Source: an uncultured Clostridia bacterium
GTDB taxonomy: Bacteria > Bacillota > Clostridia > UBA1381
DNA length: 64,000 nucleotides
Assembly: GCA_934454215.1 (NCBI GenBank)
Contig: CAKSGG010000004.1
Location: 1 to 64,000, forward strand
Reading direction: 5' to 3'
Shown here: piece after piece, positions 16,734 through 24,979 of the stretch
Layout of the letters: the number at the start of each line of letters is the position of its first letter
How positions within the stretch are numbered: position 1 is the first letter of the stretch
The notes under the pieces: model-generated
Seen by the model: only the letters and a program-made list of their open reading frames with translations
Databases searched by the model: none
Told to the model about the DNA's origin: nothing
Program-made: the position numbers and the translations under genes

Positions 16734-18807
16734 ATGGTATATAAAAATTAAAGAGCATTTTTGGTATTACTTTATTTGCGTGATGATAGCAATATATCTT
16801 TACGGATTAGCCATAAATTCATTTATCGGGGCTATGAAAAATTTCACACAAGGAACATTGAATAAGACCTTATCGTTTAATCCGATTAGGTGTTTTGCAG
16901 CAGTATTTACGCCGCAGGGGTTGGGAGTTTTGTTTTTTATCCTTATTATGTATTTTCTTATAGCCGGAAAGTGGATTTACCTTATAACCGGTGTAAAGAT
17001 AACAAAGGACGAAAGAAATTTCTTTGTTTCAAACGAGGGTACGCACGGCACCTCCGGCTGGATGAACAAAAAGGAAAGAGATAAAATTTTATTGTCCGGC
17101 ACGGCTGATTCTCTCCCTTGTCCTATTTTGTGCAAAATTAAAAACGGAATTTATGATGACGATAAATTTGCCGAATATGTAGGTCTTAAAAGTGATGCGG
17201 GGCTTAATAAGCATATTATAGTTTATGGTGCTACCGGTTCTGGTAAATCAAGAGGTTTTGTAAAACCGTTTATTCAAAAGACAGTGCAGATGAAAGTGTC
17301 GGGAACTTCAAAACAGAGTATGATAATTGTTGACCCAAAGGCGGAATTGTTTGAACAGTATTCGGAATATTTGAGAAACAACGGCTATGTGGTGAAAGCT
17401 CTTAATCTGCTTGATATGGAAAATTCCGACGGGTGGAATTGTATAGGCGAAACAGAAGGCGATGTTGATATGGTGCAGTCGGTTGCTGAAATTATAATCC
17501 GTAATACCTCGGAGGAGGGACAAAAGGCAGACTTCTGGGATAAAGCAGAGCAGAACTTACTCATCGCGCTTATCCTTTATGTTCAGAGTATGAAAGATCC
17601 GATTACAAATGAACTTTTGCCGCTGCACGAAAGGTCGCTCGGCACAATATATAAGATACTGTCAAATGAAAGTGCAAAAAGCCTTGATATGAAATTTCAA
17701 AGACTTCCGCTCGACCACCCGGCGAGAGGACCATACGGAATTTTCAAACAGGCAGCGAGCAATCTTTGGGGTAATGTGTTTATCGGTCTTGGCTCAAGAA
17801 TGAATGTTTTTCAAAATAAGCTGGTTGATAAAATAACAAAGTACCACAATATAGATTTGGAACTGCCGGGAAAACAGCCGTGTGCATATTTTTGTATTAT
17901 ATCAGCACAGGATACGGCATATGAGTTTTTATCATCGCTGTTTTTCTCAATGCTTTTCAAGAAACTTTCGGATTACGCCAGGAAGCACGGAGACGAGCGC
18001 GGTCGGCTGCCTGTTGAAGTAAATTTTATTATGGACGAATTTTGCAATGTCGGGAAATTGCTTGATTTCAAAAAGACAATATCTGTTGTCAGAGGTTACG
18101 GCATCAACTGCCAGATAGTCGTTCAGTCGATTGCACAGTTATCGGACAGATATCCTATAAAAGAATGGGAAGAGATCGTCGGCAACTGTGATACCCAGCT
18201 TGTACTTGGCTGCAATGATATGATGACAAGCGAATATATAAGCAAACGCTGCGGTGCGGTTACAATTCAGCTCACAAACAGTATGGCGCCGCAGACGCCG
18301 TTGTTTTCACCCATAACAAGGGAAGTGACGGGATACAGAACAACAAAGTCCAACAATACAAGACCACTTATGTATCCGGAGGAAATACTCCAAATGGACA
18401 ACAAAGAATGTTTGCTGCTTATAAGAGGTCAGAAACCGCTGAAGGCATACAAAGTTATTCCCGATGAAATGTCATCATATAAGGAATTGAAATATACAAG
18501 AGTGGCAGATTATATTCCGGAGTGGCACGAAACAGATAAAGAAAATGAGAAGAAGAATACATATAAAGGCTATCAGCAGACATTTGACGATATGAATAGC
18601 AGCAGTGAGGAAAATAAAAATAATGTTAAAGAGCAGTCCGAAAAATATGAATCGGTAACACCGAATTTCGGTTCGGATATTAAAACGGAGGAAAAAGTGA
18701 AAGGTGATGAACGGGAGATAAGGATAGAAATGGACTACTCAAATGCGGTGCTGCACGACGAATCAAAAATAACGCAGACAACGGCAGATGATATACTGAA
18801 TGAATAA
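16669..18807 (+). CDS. TraG/VirD4-type coupling protein
   Basis: 712 residues. Two membrane helices lie in the first ~110 residues. The ATPase domain carries the P-loop GATGSGKS at about 187-194 and Walker B FIMDEFCN near 453-460, with PKAEL after the P-loop strand as in VirD4/TraG proteins of Gram-positive ICEs. It would bring the relaxase-DNA complex to the T4SS channel. The ATG is chosen because AAGGTGA sits about 8 bases upstream; in-frame GTG and TTG codons precede it. The C-terminal ~80 residues are charged and low-complexity. No relaxase was seen, so the partner must lie outside the window. Confidence 0.9.
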   Translation: MFLKSLILKMKQKLLKHEKINRWYIKIKEHFWYYFICVMIAIYLYGLAINSFIGAMKNFTQGTLNKTLSFNPIRCFAAVFTPQGLGVLFFILIMYFLIAGKWIYLITGVKITKDERNFFVSNEGTHGTSGWMNKKERDKILLSGTADSLPCPILCKIKNGIYDDDKFAEYVGLKSDAGLNKHIIVYGATGSGKSRGFVKPFIQKTVQMKVSGTSKQSMIIVDPKAELFEQYSEYLRNNGYVVKALNLLDMENSDGWNCIGETEGDVDMVQSVAEIIIRNTSEEGQKADFWDKAEQNLLIALILYVQSMKDPITNELLPLHERSLGTIYKILSNESAKSLDMKFQRLPLDHPARGPYGIFKQAASNLWGNVFIGLGSRMNVFQNKLVDKITKYHNIDLELPGKQPCAYFCIISAQDTAYEFLSSLFFSMLFKKLSDYARKHGDERGRLPVEVNFIMDEFCNVGKLLDFKKTISVVRGYGINCQIVVQSIAQLSDRYPIKEWEEIVGNCDTQLVLGCNDMMTSEYISKRCGAVTIQLTNSMAPQTPLFSPITREVTGYRTTKSNNTRPLMYPEEILQMDNKECLLLIRGQKPLKAYKVIPDEMSSYKELKYTRVADYIPEWHETDKENEKKNTYKGYQQTFDDMNSSSEENKNNVKEQSEKYESVTPNFGSDIKTEEKVKGDEREIRIEMDYSNAVLHDESKITQTTADDILNE

Positions 18808-18820
18808 GGAGGTTTTACAG

Positions 18821-19843
18821 ATGAATTTATATAAAATAAACGATATTATAAGCTGTGAGTTTTTGAAAATACCAAAGGCAATGTTTGCAAATGAGAAATA
18901 CCGAAAATTGTCCTCGGACGCAAAACTTGCATATGCTCTGCTTTATGACAGGCTTTCGCTTTCCAAACTTAATGGCTGGATAAATGAAAATGATGAGGTG
19001 TATCTCATATACACAAGAGAGGAAATTGCGGAGGATTTGGGGATTACATATAAGAAATCAATATCGGCATTTAAGGAACTTACCGATGCAGGGCTTATTG
19101 CCGAACAACGCCAAGGTCGGGGTATGCCGAATAAAATATTTATTGTTAAACTCGAACTTTCGGAAAAACAAGCTAAAAAGTATGTGAAACGGGAAAATTT
19201 AAGATGTGCCGATTCGGTATGTCTTGAAGAAAATATGTCGAAATATAAGATGTGCCAAAACAGCATATCTGAAGAAACAACACCAAAGCAAGAAGTGCCA
19301 GATGAGGATATCAAGAACTTCCAAAACGGCACATCAAGAAGTGCTGAAACGGCAGTTTTAGATGTGCCGGAATTGCACCCTAATAATACTTACATAAATC
19401 AGATTTATAATAATCATGCTGAGAAAAGTCAGTCAGTAAGTCAGCAGAGTAAATTTAAGCTCTATACGGAAAGTGCAGAAGAAATTTCGCAGGACAGACA
19501 AACCGACAGCCCATACAGATTAGAGGATATTCTGGAAAGATGTCAGCTTGAATACTTTGATGAGGAGGAAAGAAAGATATTGTATGACGCTTTGGAAAGA
19601 ATGTTTTATTCGGATGGCTTGAAAATAGGCAATGCACGATTGCCACAGGATAAGATCCGAAGCAGAATGTATGAGATAGATTATAACACTCTCCAAAGTG
19701 CTGTTTGTAATCTGCACAAAAATACAAAACCCATAAGCAACATAACGGCATATGTTATGAGCACGATTTTTAATTGTATCACGGAAGAATACAGCCTCTT
19801 GCACATTGACCCGTATCTCAACAGCTTGAGACGAAGGGAGTGA
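18821..19843 (+). CDS. RepA_N-type replication initiator with DUF6017-like tail
   Basis: 340 residues from the ATG preceded by AAGGAGG. The N-terminal domain (CEFLKIPKAMF... LSSDAKLAYALLYDRLSLS... YTREEIAEDLGI) matches the RepA_N winged-helix initiator. The last ~110 residues (YRLEDILERCQLEY... ITAYVMSTIFNCI) match the DUF6017-type tail found on such initiators in Tn1549-like elements. It suggests that the element replicates as a circular intermediate. The middle is a variable hydrophilic linker. Confidence 0.85.
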   Translation: MNLYKINDIISCEFLKIPKAMFANEKYRKLSSDAKLAYALLYDRLSLSKLNGWINENDEVYLIYTREEIAEDLGITYKKSISAFKELTDAGLIAEQRQGRGMPNKIFIVKLELSEKQAKKYVKRENLRCADSVCLEENMSKYKMCQNSISEETTPKQEVPDEDIKNFQNGTSRSAETAVLDVPELHPNNTYINQIYNNHAEKSQSVSQQSKFKLYTESAEEISQDRQTDSPYRLEDILERCQLEYFDEEERKILYDALERMFYSDGLKIGNARLPQDKIRSRMYEIDYNTLQSAVCNLHKNTKPISNITAYVMSTIFNCITEEYSLLHIDPYLNSLRRRE

Positions 19844-19850
19844 GTGCCTT

Positions 19851-20387
19851 ATGTATCTGAATGTGTTTCAACGGTACATGAAAGAGTTGATTGACGAATA
19901 CGGTCCTCTTTTGAAAAGGCAGCTGCTTATTATGGTGAATTTTCAAATTGGCTCAAAGCTGAAAAATATTGACGGATATGCCTTTCAAATGTGTCAGTTC
20001 GGTAATTTTCAAACGGGCAGATTAGGTGGAGATGAATATATCGGGTATAAAGGCGAAACGCCGAATATTGATATGATTCGTTCTGTCGATGTAATGCTCG
20101 CTTTTCTGCCGAATGTCCGGCAGCACAGAAAAAGCAGCGGACTTGTTTCAATCAAATTCCTTGCCGGGACGGACAAACACGAAAAAGAAATCAGTATAAT
20201 TCCAGTTAAATACGGTATGGAAAGAGCAGTATCAGAGTTTGCAAACGATAAAATTGTCAATGAAAAATGTGAATTGGTTGTATTTTTGCCGGAGGACAAA
20301 AACCAAATACCGCAGATATGTACCGAGTGTCATTGTAAGTATGCACTTCTCGGAGCGGGCGGAGTGGAATTTTACACTCCTAAATAA
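19851..20387 (+). CDS. Unknown ICE accessory protein
   Basis: 178 residues starting 8 bases after the initiator stop, with GGGAGTG upstream. Predicted cytoplasmic, alpha/beta, no membrane helices. Near the end it has ELVVFLPEDKNQIP and a CTECHC cluster that could bind metal. I do not recognise the family. Its tight spacing argues for co-expression with the RepA_N initiator. Confidence 0.62.
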   Translation: MYLNVFQRYMKELIDEYGPLLKRQLLIMVNFQIGSKLKNIDGYAFQMCQFGNFQTGRLGGDEYIGYKGETPNIDMIRSVDVMLAFLPNVRQHRKSSGLVSIKFLAGTDKHEKEISIIPVKYGMERAVSEFANDKIVNEKCELVVFLPEDKNQIPQICTECHCKYALLGAGGVEFYTPK

Positions 20388-20403
20388 AAATATCAGACAG
20401 ACG

Positions 20404-20442
20404 CACCGTTTAATCCCGAAAAAGGAAGGACGGTGTTTTTTT
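20404..20442 (+). terminator. Rho-independent terminator
   Basis: CACCGT (20404-20409) pairs with ACGGTG (20430-20435), then a run of seven T. It ends the replication-gene block. Confidence 0.7.
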
Positions 20443-20501
20443 GTTTTCAGATGTGTGTGTCTGTCTGTAAATATACAAAAAATTATGAGGAGGTTACAAT
20501 T

Positions 20502-21383
20502 ATGGACTTTAAAGATTTGAATTTAGCGGAACTTGATAAATACCTTACGGAGCCGGAACGAGAAGAATGGCAGGCGATTTATGCCTCATATCGAAGCGGC
20601 TCGGTTATGCACGGGAATGTTGTCGGCGTTGATTTACACGAATTCAGCGCTGTTCCCAAAGGAAAGAAAAAAGCGGAGAAGCTCTCTATGCGCTGTCTTA
20701 TTGTTATTCCGTACAGAGTAAAGATAATAATTCCCGAAACAGAGGTTTTTATTACGGAACGCAGTACGGGGTATCATATACTTCATTCAATGTACGGTGC
20801 AAAGGTAAGCTATGTCATAACTCATATCGACAGAGAGGCAGGATTTGCGATAGCGTCAAGAAAAATTGCTCTTGATAAGATACAGCACGCAAATTTCAGG
20901 CGAATGGCAAATGTGGGAGAAAGGGTTGATGTTGATGTTTTGGCAGTCGGCAGAGATATCTGCACCGTAACATATAACGGCTTTGATGTTACATTGGCAC
21001 AAAGAGATATAAGCTATGTGAGCATTGAGGACTTGCACGATATTATGAAGCCGGGAGATATAAGACAGGCGGTGGTAAAGGAATATAATCCCGACGAAAA
21101 AATTATGCGGTTTTCGATAAAGGAAGCAACCGCACACCCGTTTGACGGCATTGAAACAAGGCACCCGCTTGGAGCGACAAGAATGGCAAAAATAGTCGGT
21201 AAATATGCCGGAGGAGTTTTTTGCAGACTGTATGATGGAGAAACAAATGTGCTTTGCTCATATCTTACAATGCAGTATGACGGCGATTATAAAACGGGCG
21301 ATTTGGTCGAGGTTATCATTCAAAAGTATAACTATGATAAAAAACAGGTGTATGGGAAAATATTAAGAAAAATGTCTAAATAA
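20502..21383 (+). CDS. S1-like RNA-binding domain protein
   Basis: 293 residues from the ATG after GGAGG. It contains at least two OB-fold/S1-like segments: one near 85-135 (KVSYVITHIDREAGFAIASRK) and one near 215-285 (GDLVEVIIQKYNYDKKQVYGKI). Proteins of this size and makeup are common in Tn1549-like transfer regions, where their role is unknown; nucleic-acid binding is the likely activity. Terminators flank it on both sides, so it may be its own transcription unit. Confidence 0.72.
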   Translation: MDFKDLNLAELDKYLTEPEREEWQAIYASYRSGSVMHGNVVGVDLHEFSAVPKGKKKAEKLSMRCLIVIPYRVKIIIPETEVFITERSTGYHILHSMYGAKVSYVITHIDREAGFAIASRKIALDKIQHANFRRMANVGERVDVDVLAVGRDICTVTYNGFDVTLAQRDISYVSIEDLHDIMKPGDIRQAVVKEYNPDEKIMRFSIKEATAHPFDGIETRHPLGATRMAKIVGKYAGGVFCRLYDGETNVLCSYLTMQYDGDYKTGDLVEVIIQKYNYDKKQVYGKILRKMSK

Positions 21384-21390
21384 ACAATAT

Positions 21391-21423
21391 TAGGCGGTCA
21401 ATATCGGCCGCCTTAATTTTTTT
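21391..21423 (+). terminator. Rho-independent terminator
   Basis: AGGCGGTC (21392-21399) pairs with GGCCGCCT (21406-21413) with one wobble, then TTAATTTTTTT. Confidence 0.78.
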
Positions 21424-21435
21424 GGAGGTGTTTAT

Positions 21436-22296
<861 letters not shown>

Positions 22297-22298
<2 letters not shown>

Positions 22299-22336
22299 AA
22301 TCACTATCAAAAAGTACACATTTTGATAGTGATTTT
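22297..22336. terminator. Bidirectional terminator overlapping a crossover site
   Basis: A perfect 16-bp stem joins AAAATCACTATCAAAA (22297-22312) to its complement at 22321-22336, followed by T-rich sequence on both strands. The crossover-like site at 22305-22328 is the top of this hairpin. It would stop the recombinase transcript from the left and the leftward promoter of the switch from the right. Confidence 0.78.
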
Positions 22337-22484
22337 TTATAAGCAAAAATTCGTTAAATAGCCTGTAAAACCTATTTTATACACAAATATTATACCAAAT
22401 CATAGCTAAAATGTCAATGATACGGGGGCAATTACAGTAAATTTTTTTGAAGTATATGATTATCAAATTGTGTACTTTTTGACA
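22305..22484. other. Putative invertible promoter segment of the serine recombinase
   Basis: Left site 22305-22328: arm TATCAAAAAGT, central AC, arm ACATTTTGATA. Right site 22461-22484: arm TATCAAATTGT, central GT, arm ACTTTTTGACA. The right site equals the reverse complement of the left at 22 of 24 positions. Each is an 11+2+11 imperfect palindrome with an asymmetric 2-bp centre, the form of serine-recombinase crossover sites, and the centres are in opposite orientation, which predicts inversion. The 132 bp between them hold a perfect consensus promoter directed left. A lone half-site (TATCAAAA) sits at 22510-22517. The matching recombinase gene is 6 bp to the left and the SLOG gene 74 bp to the right. 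Confidence 0.8.
22389..22417 (-). promoter_or_regulatory. Consensus promoter inside the serine-recombinase switch, facing left
   Basis: On the minus strand TTGACA (22417-22412), a 17-bp spacer and TATAAT (22394-22389). It currently fires toward the bidirectional terminator. Inversion between the two sites would place it about 150 bp upstream of, and facing, the SLOG gene at 22559. Confidence 0.85.
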
Positions 22485-22558
22485 AAACTATTATAAATGC
22501 GGTGTGATTTATCAAAATGATAGGTGTTAAAGGCTTTTACAGGAGGTGTTTATCAAGA

Positions 22559-23059
22559 ATGGACAATGATAAGGAATGTGAATTGAGGAAGCATAGATGC
22601 TGTTTTACAGGGCATAGACCGTGGAAGCTGCATTGCAGTGAAAATACTGTGAAAAAGAAGTTAAAGTCAGCAATCAGACAAGCTATCCGGGACGGATATG
22701 TAACATTCATAATAGGAATGTGCTATGGGATTGATCTGTGGGCAGGTGAAATTGTTATTGCGGAAAAAAAGAAAAATTCCGCTTTGCATTTGGTAGCGGC
22801 AATACCGCACCCGGATTTTGAAAAGTCGTGGGAAGAAAAAGAGCAGCAGCTTTATTACAAGGTGTTGAGCGAAGTCGATATTGCAAAAACAATAAGCGAG
22901 CATTATTACCGCTCTTGTTATCAAAAGAGAAATACATGGATGGTAGATAGGTCGTCAAGAGTGATAGCCGCATATAACGGAGAAAGCGGCGGTACAAAGA
23001 ATACAATTATCTATGCTGAAAAGCACGGCATAGAAGTTATAAATATACTCGACAAATAA
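22559..23059 (+). CDS. SLOG-superfamily (DUF1273/YpsA-like) protein
   Basis: 166 residues. The sequence RCCFTGHRPWKL near the start and a Rossmann-like layout (IIGMCYGIDLWAGEIV, DRSSRVIAAYNGESGGTKNTI) match the YpsA/DUF1273 branch of the SLOG superfamily, whose members bind nucleotide-derived ligands. The molecular job of this branch is unknown, and such genes recur in Gram-positive mobile elements. Its ribosome site AGGAGG is 12 bases before the ATG. A weak promoter (TTGTGT, 18 bp, TATAAA at 22492-22497) may give basal expression; strong expression would need inversion of the upstream segment. Confidence 0.82.
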   Translation: MDNDKECELRKHRCCFTGHRPWKLHCSENTVKKKLKSAIRQAIRDGYVTFIIGMCYGIDLWAGEIVIAEKKKNSALHLVAAIPHPDFEKSWEEKEQQLYYKVLSEVDIAKTISEHYYRSCYQKRNTWMVDRSSRVIAAYNGESGGTKNTIIYAEKHGIEVINILDK

Positions 23060-23077
23060 AATTAAATATCGCAAATA

Positions 23078-23107
23078 TTGACAAACCTTTTGGGGACATT
23101 ATATAAA
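23078..23107 (+). promoter_or_regulatory. Promoter of the tyrosine recombinase
   Basis: TTGACA (23078-23083), an 18-bp spacer and TATAAA (23102-23107), 45 bases ahead of the recombinase ATG. It gives the second recombinase expression independent of the SLOG gene. Confidence 0.75.
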
Positions 23108-23151
23108 AACACAGTTTAGTGGTAAAATATATACCAAAGGAGTTGTTCAAT

Positions 23152-23991
23152 ATGAGACAAATAACAAATGAACTTATAGAGAATTTCAAAATTGATTTAG
23201 TAGAGGAAGAAAAGGCACAGGCAACGATAGAAAAATATATTCGTGATATCCTTGCATTTGTGGAGTGGCTGTCAGGAAGAACGGTTGAAAAGCAGACAGT
23301 TCTTGAATATAAGCAGAAACTGATAGAAAAATATGCTCCGGCAAGTGTTAATTCTGTTTTATCATCATTAAATAGATTTTTTGCTTTTGCTCAGTGGTTT
23401 AACTGTAAGGTGAAATCAATAAAGATACAAAAGCAAGTGTTCGCAAAACAAGAAAGAGAACTAACAAAAGCGGAGTACGACAGGCTTTTGGCAGCAGCAT
23501 TGCATAAAGATAATAAGCGGCTTTATTTGCTGATGCAGACGATTTGTTCTACGGGAATCAGAGTATCCGAACTTAAATTTATAACCGTTGAGGCGGTCAA
23601 AGTACAAAAGGCAATTATAAACCTCAAAGGCAAAACAAGGTCTGTTTTTCTGCCGGATATGCTTTGCAAAATGCTGCTTCGGTATATAAAAGAGGAAAAG
23701 ATAAAAAGCGGCAGTGTTTTTGTTTCCAAAAACGGTAGACCGCTCGACAGATGTAACATTTATCACGATATGAAAAAACTCTGCGAAAGTGCGAATGTGG
23801 ATCGCAGCAAGGTTTTTCCTCATAATCTCAGACATCTTTTTGCACGGACATATTATTCGCTCGAAAAAGATATTTCAAGATTGGCAGATATTCTGGGGCA
23901 TTCAAGTGTAAACACGACACGCATTTACACTATGGAAACGGGTGAGATCCACAGAAAGCAAATACAGAAGTTAGGACTGCTTAGATGCTGA
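23152..23991 (+). CDS. Tyrosine recombinase, probable switch invertase
   Basis: 279 residues from the ATG 9 bases after AAAGGAG. An N-terminal SAM-like core-binding domain (about 1-95) precedes the catalytic domain. The full catalytic set is visible: Arg137 (TGIRVSELKF), a Lys in LKGKTRS, His224 and Arg227 (HNLRH), His250 (LGHSSVNTT) and Tyr259 (RIYT). It is shorter than typical ICE integrases and lacks their extra N-terminal arm-binding domain. Perfect 24-bp inverted sites begin 10 bp after its stop and flank a promoter. An invertase acting on those sites is therefore more likely than element integration, though a XerC-like or dual role is possible. Confidence 0.9.
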   Translation: MRQITNELIENFKIDLVEEEKAQATIEKYIRDILAFVEWLSGRTVEKQTVLEYKQKLIEKYAPASVNSVLSSLNRFFAFAQWFNCKVKSIKIQKQVFAKQERELTKAEYDRLLAAALHKDNKRLYLLMQTICSTGIRVSELKFITVEAVKVQKAIINLKGKTRSVFLPDMLCKMLLRYIKEEKIKSGSVFVSKNGRPLDRCNIYHDMKKLCESANVDRSKVFPHNLRHLFARTYYSLEKDISRLADILGHSSVNTTRIYTMETGEIHRKQIQKLGLLRC

Positions 23992-24001
23992 AAATAAAAA
24001 T

Positions 24002-24296
24002 ACCACATAATCGATATTATGTGGTAAATAAATTTATTATACATAACTTTTCTGCGTATTATTATAACACCAAAAAGGAATTTTGTCAATGATTTGCGAA
24101 AAATTTAATTGTATTTGTCGAAAATCGTTAATTTCAACAAAAAAAGAGCAGCAAAACCGGACCATTGAAATTTTGAGCATTTCTATGGTCTAAAAGTCGT
24201 GGGTTTTTGATGTGTTTTAATGTTGTGCATAATGACAGAATCAAAAATAATCACCCTTTATTAAGTTCTCACACCACATAATATCGATTATGTGGT
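24002..24296. other. Putative invertible promoter segment of the tyrosine recombinase
   Basis: Site A (24002-24025) is ACCACATAAT, centre CGAT, ATTATGTGGT. Site B (24273-24296) is ACCACATAAT, centre ATCG, ATTATGTGGT. Site B is the exact reverse complement of A, so the only asymmetric part, the 4-bp centre, is inverted. The 247 bp between them hold no gene and carry a perfect consensus promoter directed left. Site A starts 10 bp after the tyrosine recombinase gene. Site B ends 86 bp before the TetR gene that heads the type VII secretion operon. This is the architecture of a phase-variable promoter switch, seen here in the orientation that should be OFF for the secretion genes. Confidence 0.87.
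24061..24089 (-). promoter_or_regulatory. Consensus promoter inside the tyrosine-recombinase switch, facing left
   Basis: On the minus strand TTGACA (24089-24084), a 17-bp spacer and TATAAT (24066-24061). It now reads into site A and the 3' end of the recombinase gene. After inversion the boxes would fall at about 24209-24214 and 24232-24237, facing the TetR-kinase-EssC operon. In the present orientation only weaker rightward candidates exist, such as TTGAAA (24165-24170) with TCTAAA (24189-24194). Confidence 0.85.
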
Positions 24297-24320
24297 GTGC
24301 GAATTATTTTTTTTGACTTG

Positions 24321-24363
24321 GTTTGTAACGATTGTAACACGGCTTGTAGAATGTGTTACAAAC
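24321..24363 (+). promoter_or_regulatory. Promoter and inverted-repeat operator ahead of the TetR gene
   Basis: TTGTAACAC (24332-24340) and GTGTTACAA (24353-24361) form a perfect 9-bp inverted repeat with a 12-bp gap, and a further TTGTAAC lies at 24323-24329. A promoter can be drawn through it: TTGTAA (24323-24328), 18 bp, TAGAAT (24347-24352). The layout suggests autorepression by the adjacent TetR protein. It lies outside the invertible segment, so it is present in both orientations. Confidence 0.65.
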
Positions 24364-24382
24364 TGAGCGGAGGTGGATTTCG

Positions 24383-24979
24383 GTGCGTGAACCTTCAATG
24401 AATAATATTCAGAAGGATGAAATTTTGAAAAAGTGTTTTGCGTATTTTGTTGAACACGGTTTAGAAAGTGTATCTATGCGAAAAATGTGTGTCGAAACCG
24501 GAATGGCAACGAGCAGCGCTTATTATTGGTTTGGTAATAAGGACGGAGCAATACTAAGCGCAACTGAATACGGGCTGAATCGTGTGGCAGATATATTGTT
24601 TGATTATGTATATCAATATATAGATAATCTGGAATGTATCATTATAACATTTTCGGAATTTATTATGAAATATAAATCTCAGCTGAGGTTTATATATCAG
24701 GTTGTAACAAGCCAAAAATACGGCGACGAAATCAGACCGATAGCCAACAGGCTTACGGAAATATATGACCATTATACGGCGACGATAGCAAATCACTTTG
24801 GCTGCAAAAAGACAGAACTTCAGCCTTATGTATATTTGTTTATATCCGCAGTTTTGGATTATGTTATCTGGCATGATAAAAATAAAATGGAAATTGAATT
24901 AGCCTGCATTTACAAAGCGGTAACTGATTTGATAAATAAAGATAAGGGAGGCGATGATGTTGCCGGAAGGAATATTTAA
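24383..24979 (+). CDS. TetR-family regulator heading the secretion operon
   Basis: 198 residues from the GTG 8 bases after GGAGGT; an internal ATG at codon 6 is an alternative. The helix-turn-helix is clear at about 20-55 (VSMRKMCVETGMATSSAYYWFGNKD). The C-terminal ligand/dimer domain is helical and not family-diagnostic. The promoter region has a matching inverted repeat, so it probably represses its own operon. Its 3' end overlaps the kinase start by 26 bases, linking it to the type VII locus. Confidence 0.85.
   Translation: MREPSMNNIQKDEILKKCFAYFVEHGLESVSMRKMCVETGMATSSAYYWFGNKDGAILSATEYGLNRVADILFDYVYQYIDNLECIIITFSEFIMKYKSQLRFIYQVVTSQKYGDEIRPIANRLTEIYDHYTATIANHFGCKKTELQPYVYLFISAVLDYVIWHDKNKMEIELACIYKAVTDLINKDKGGDDVAGRNI

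Noticed and set aside
23152..23991. Tyrosine recombinase as the integrase of the ICE, with nearby attachment sites.
   Set aside because: It is short, lacks an arm-binding domain, lies inside the element rather than at an edge, and has perfect inverted sites around a promoter next to it. Inverted, not direct, sites predict inversion. An integrase role cannot be fully excluded.
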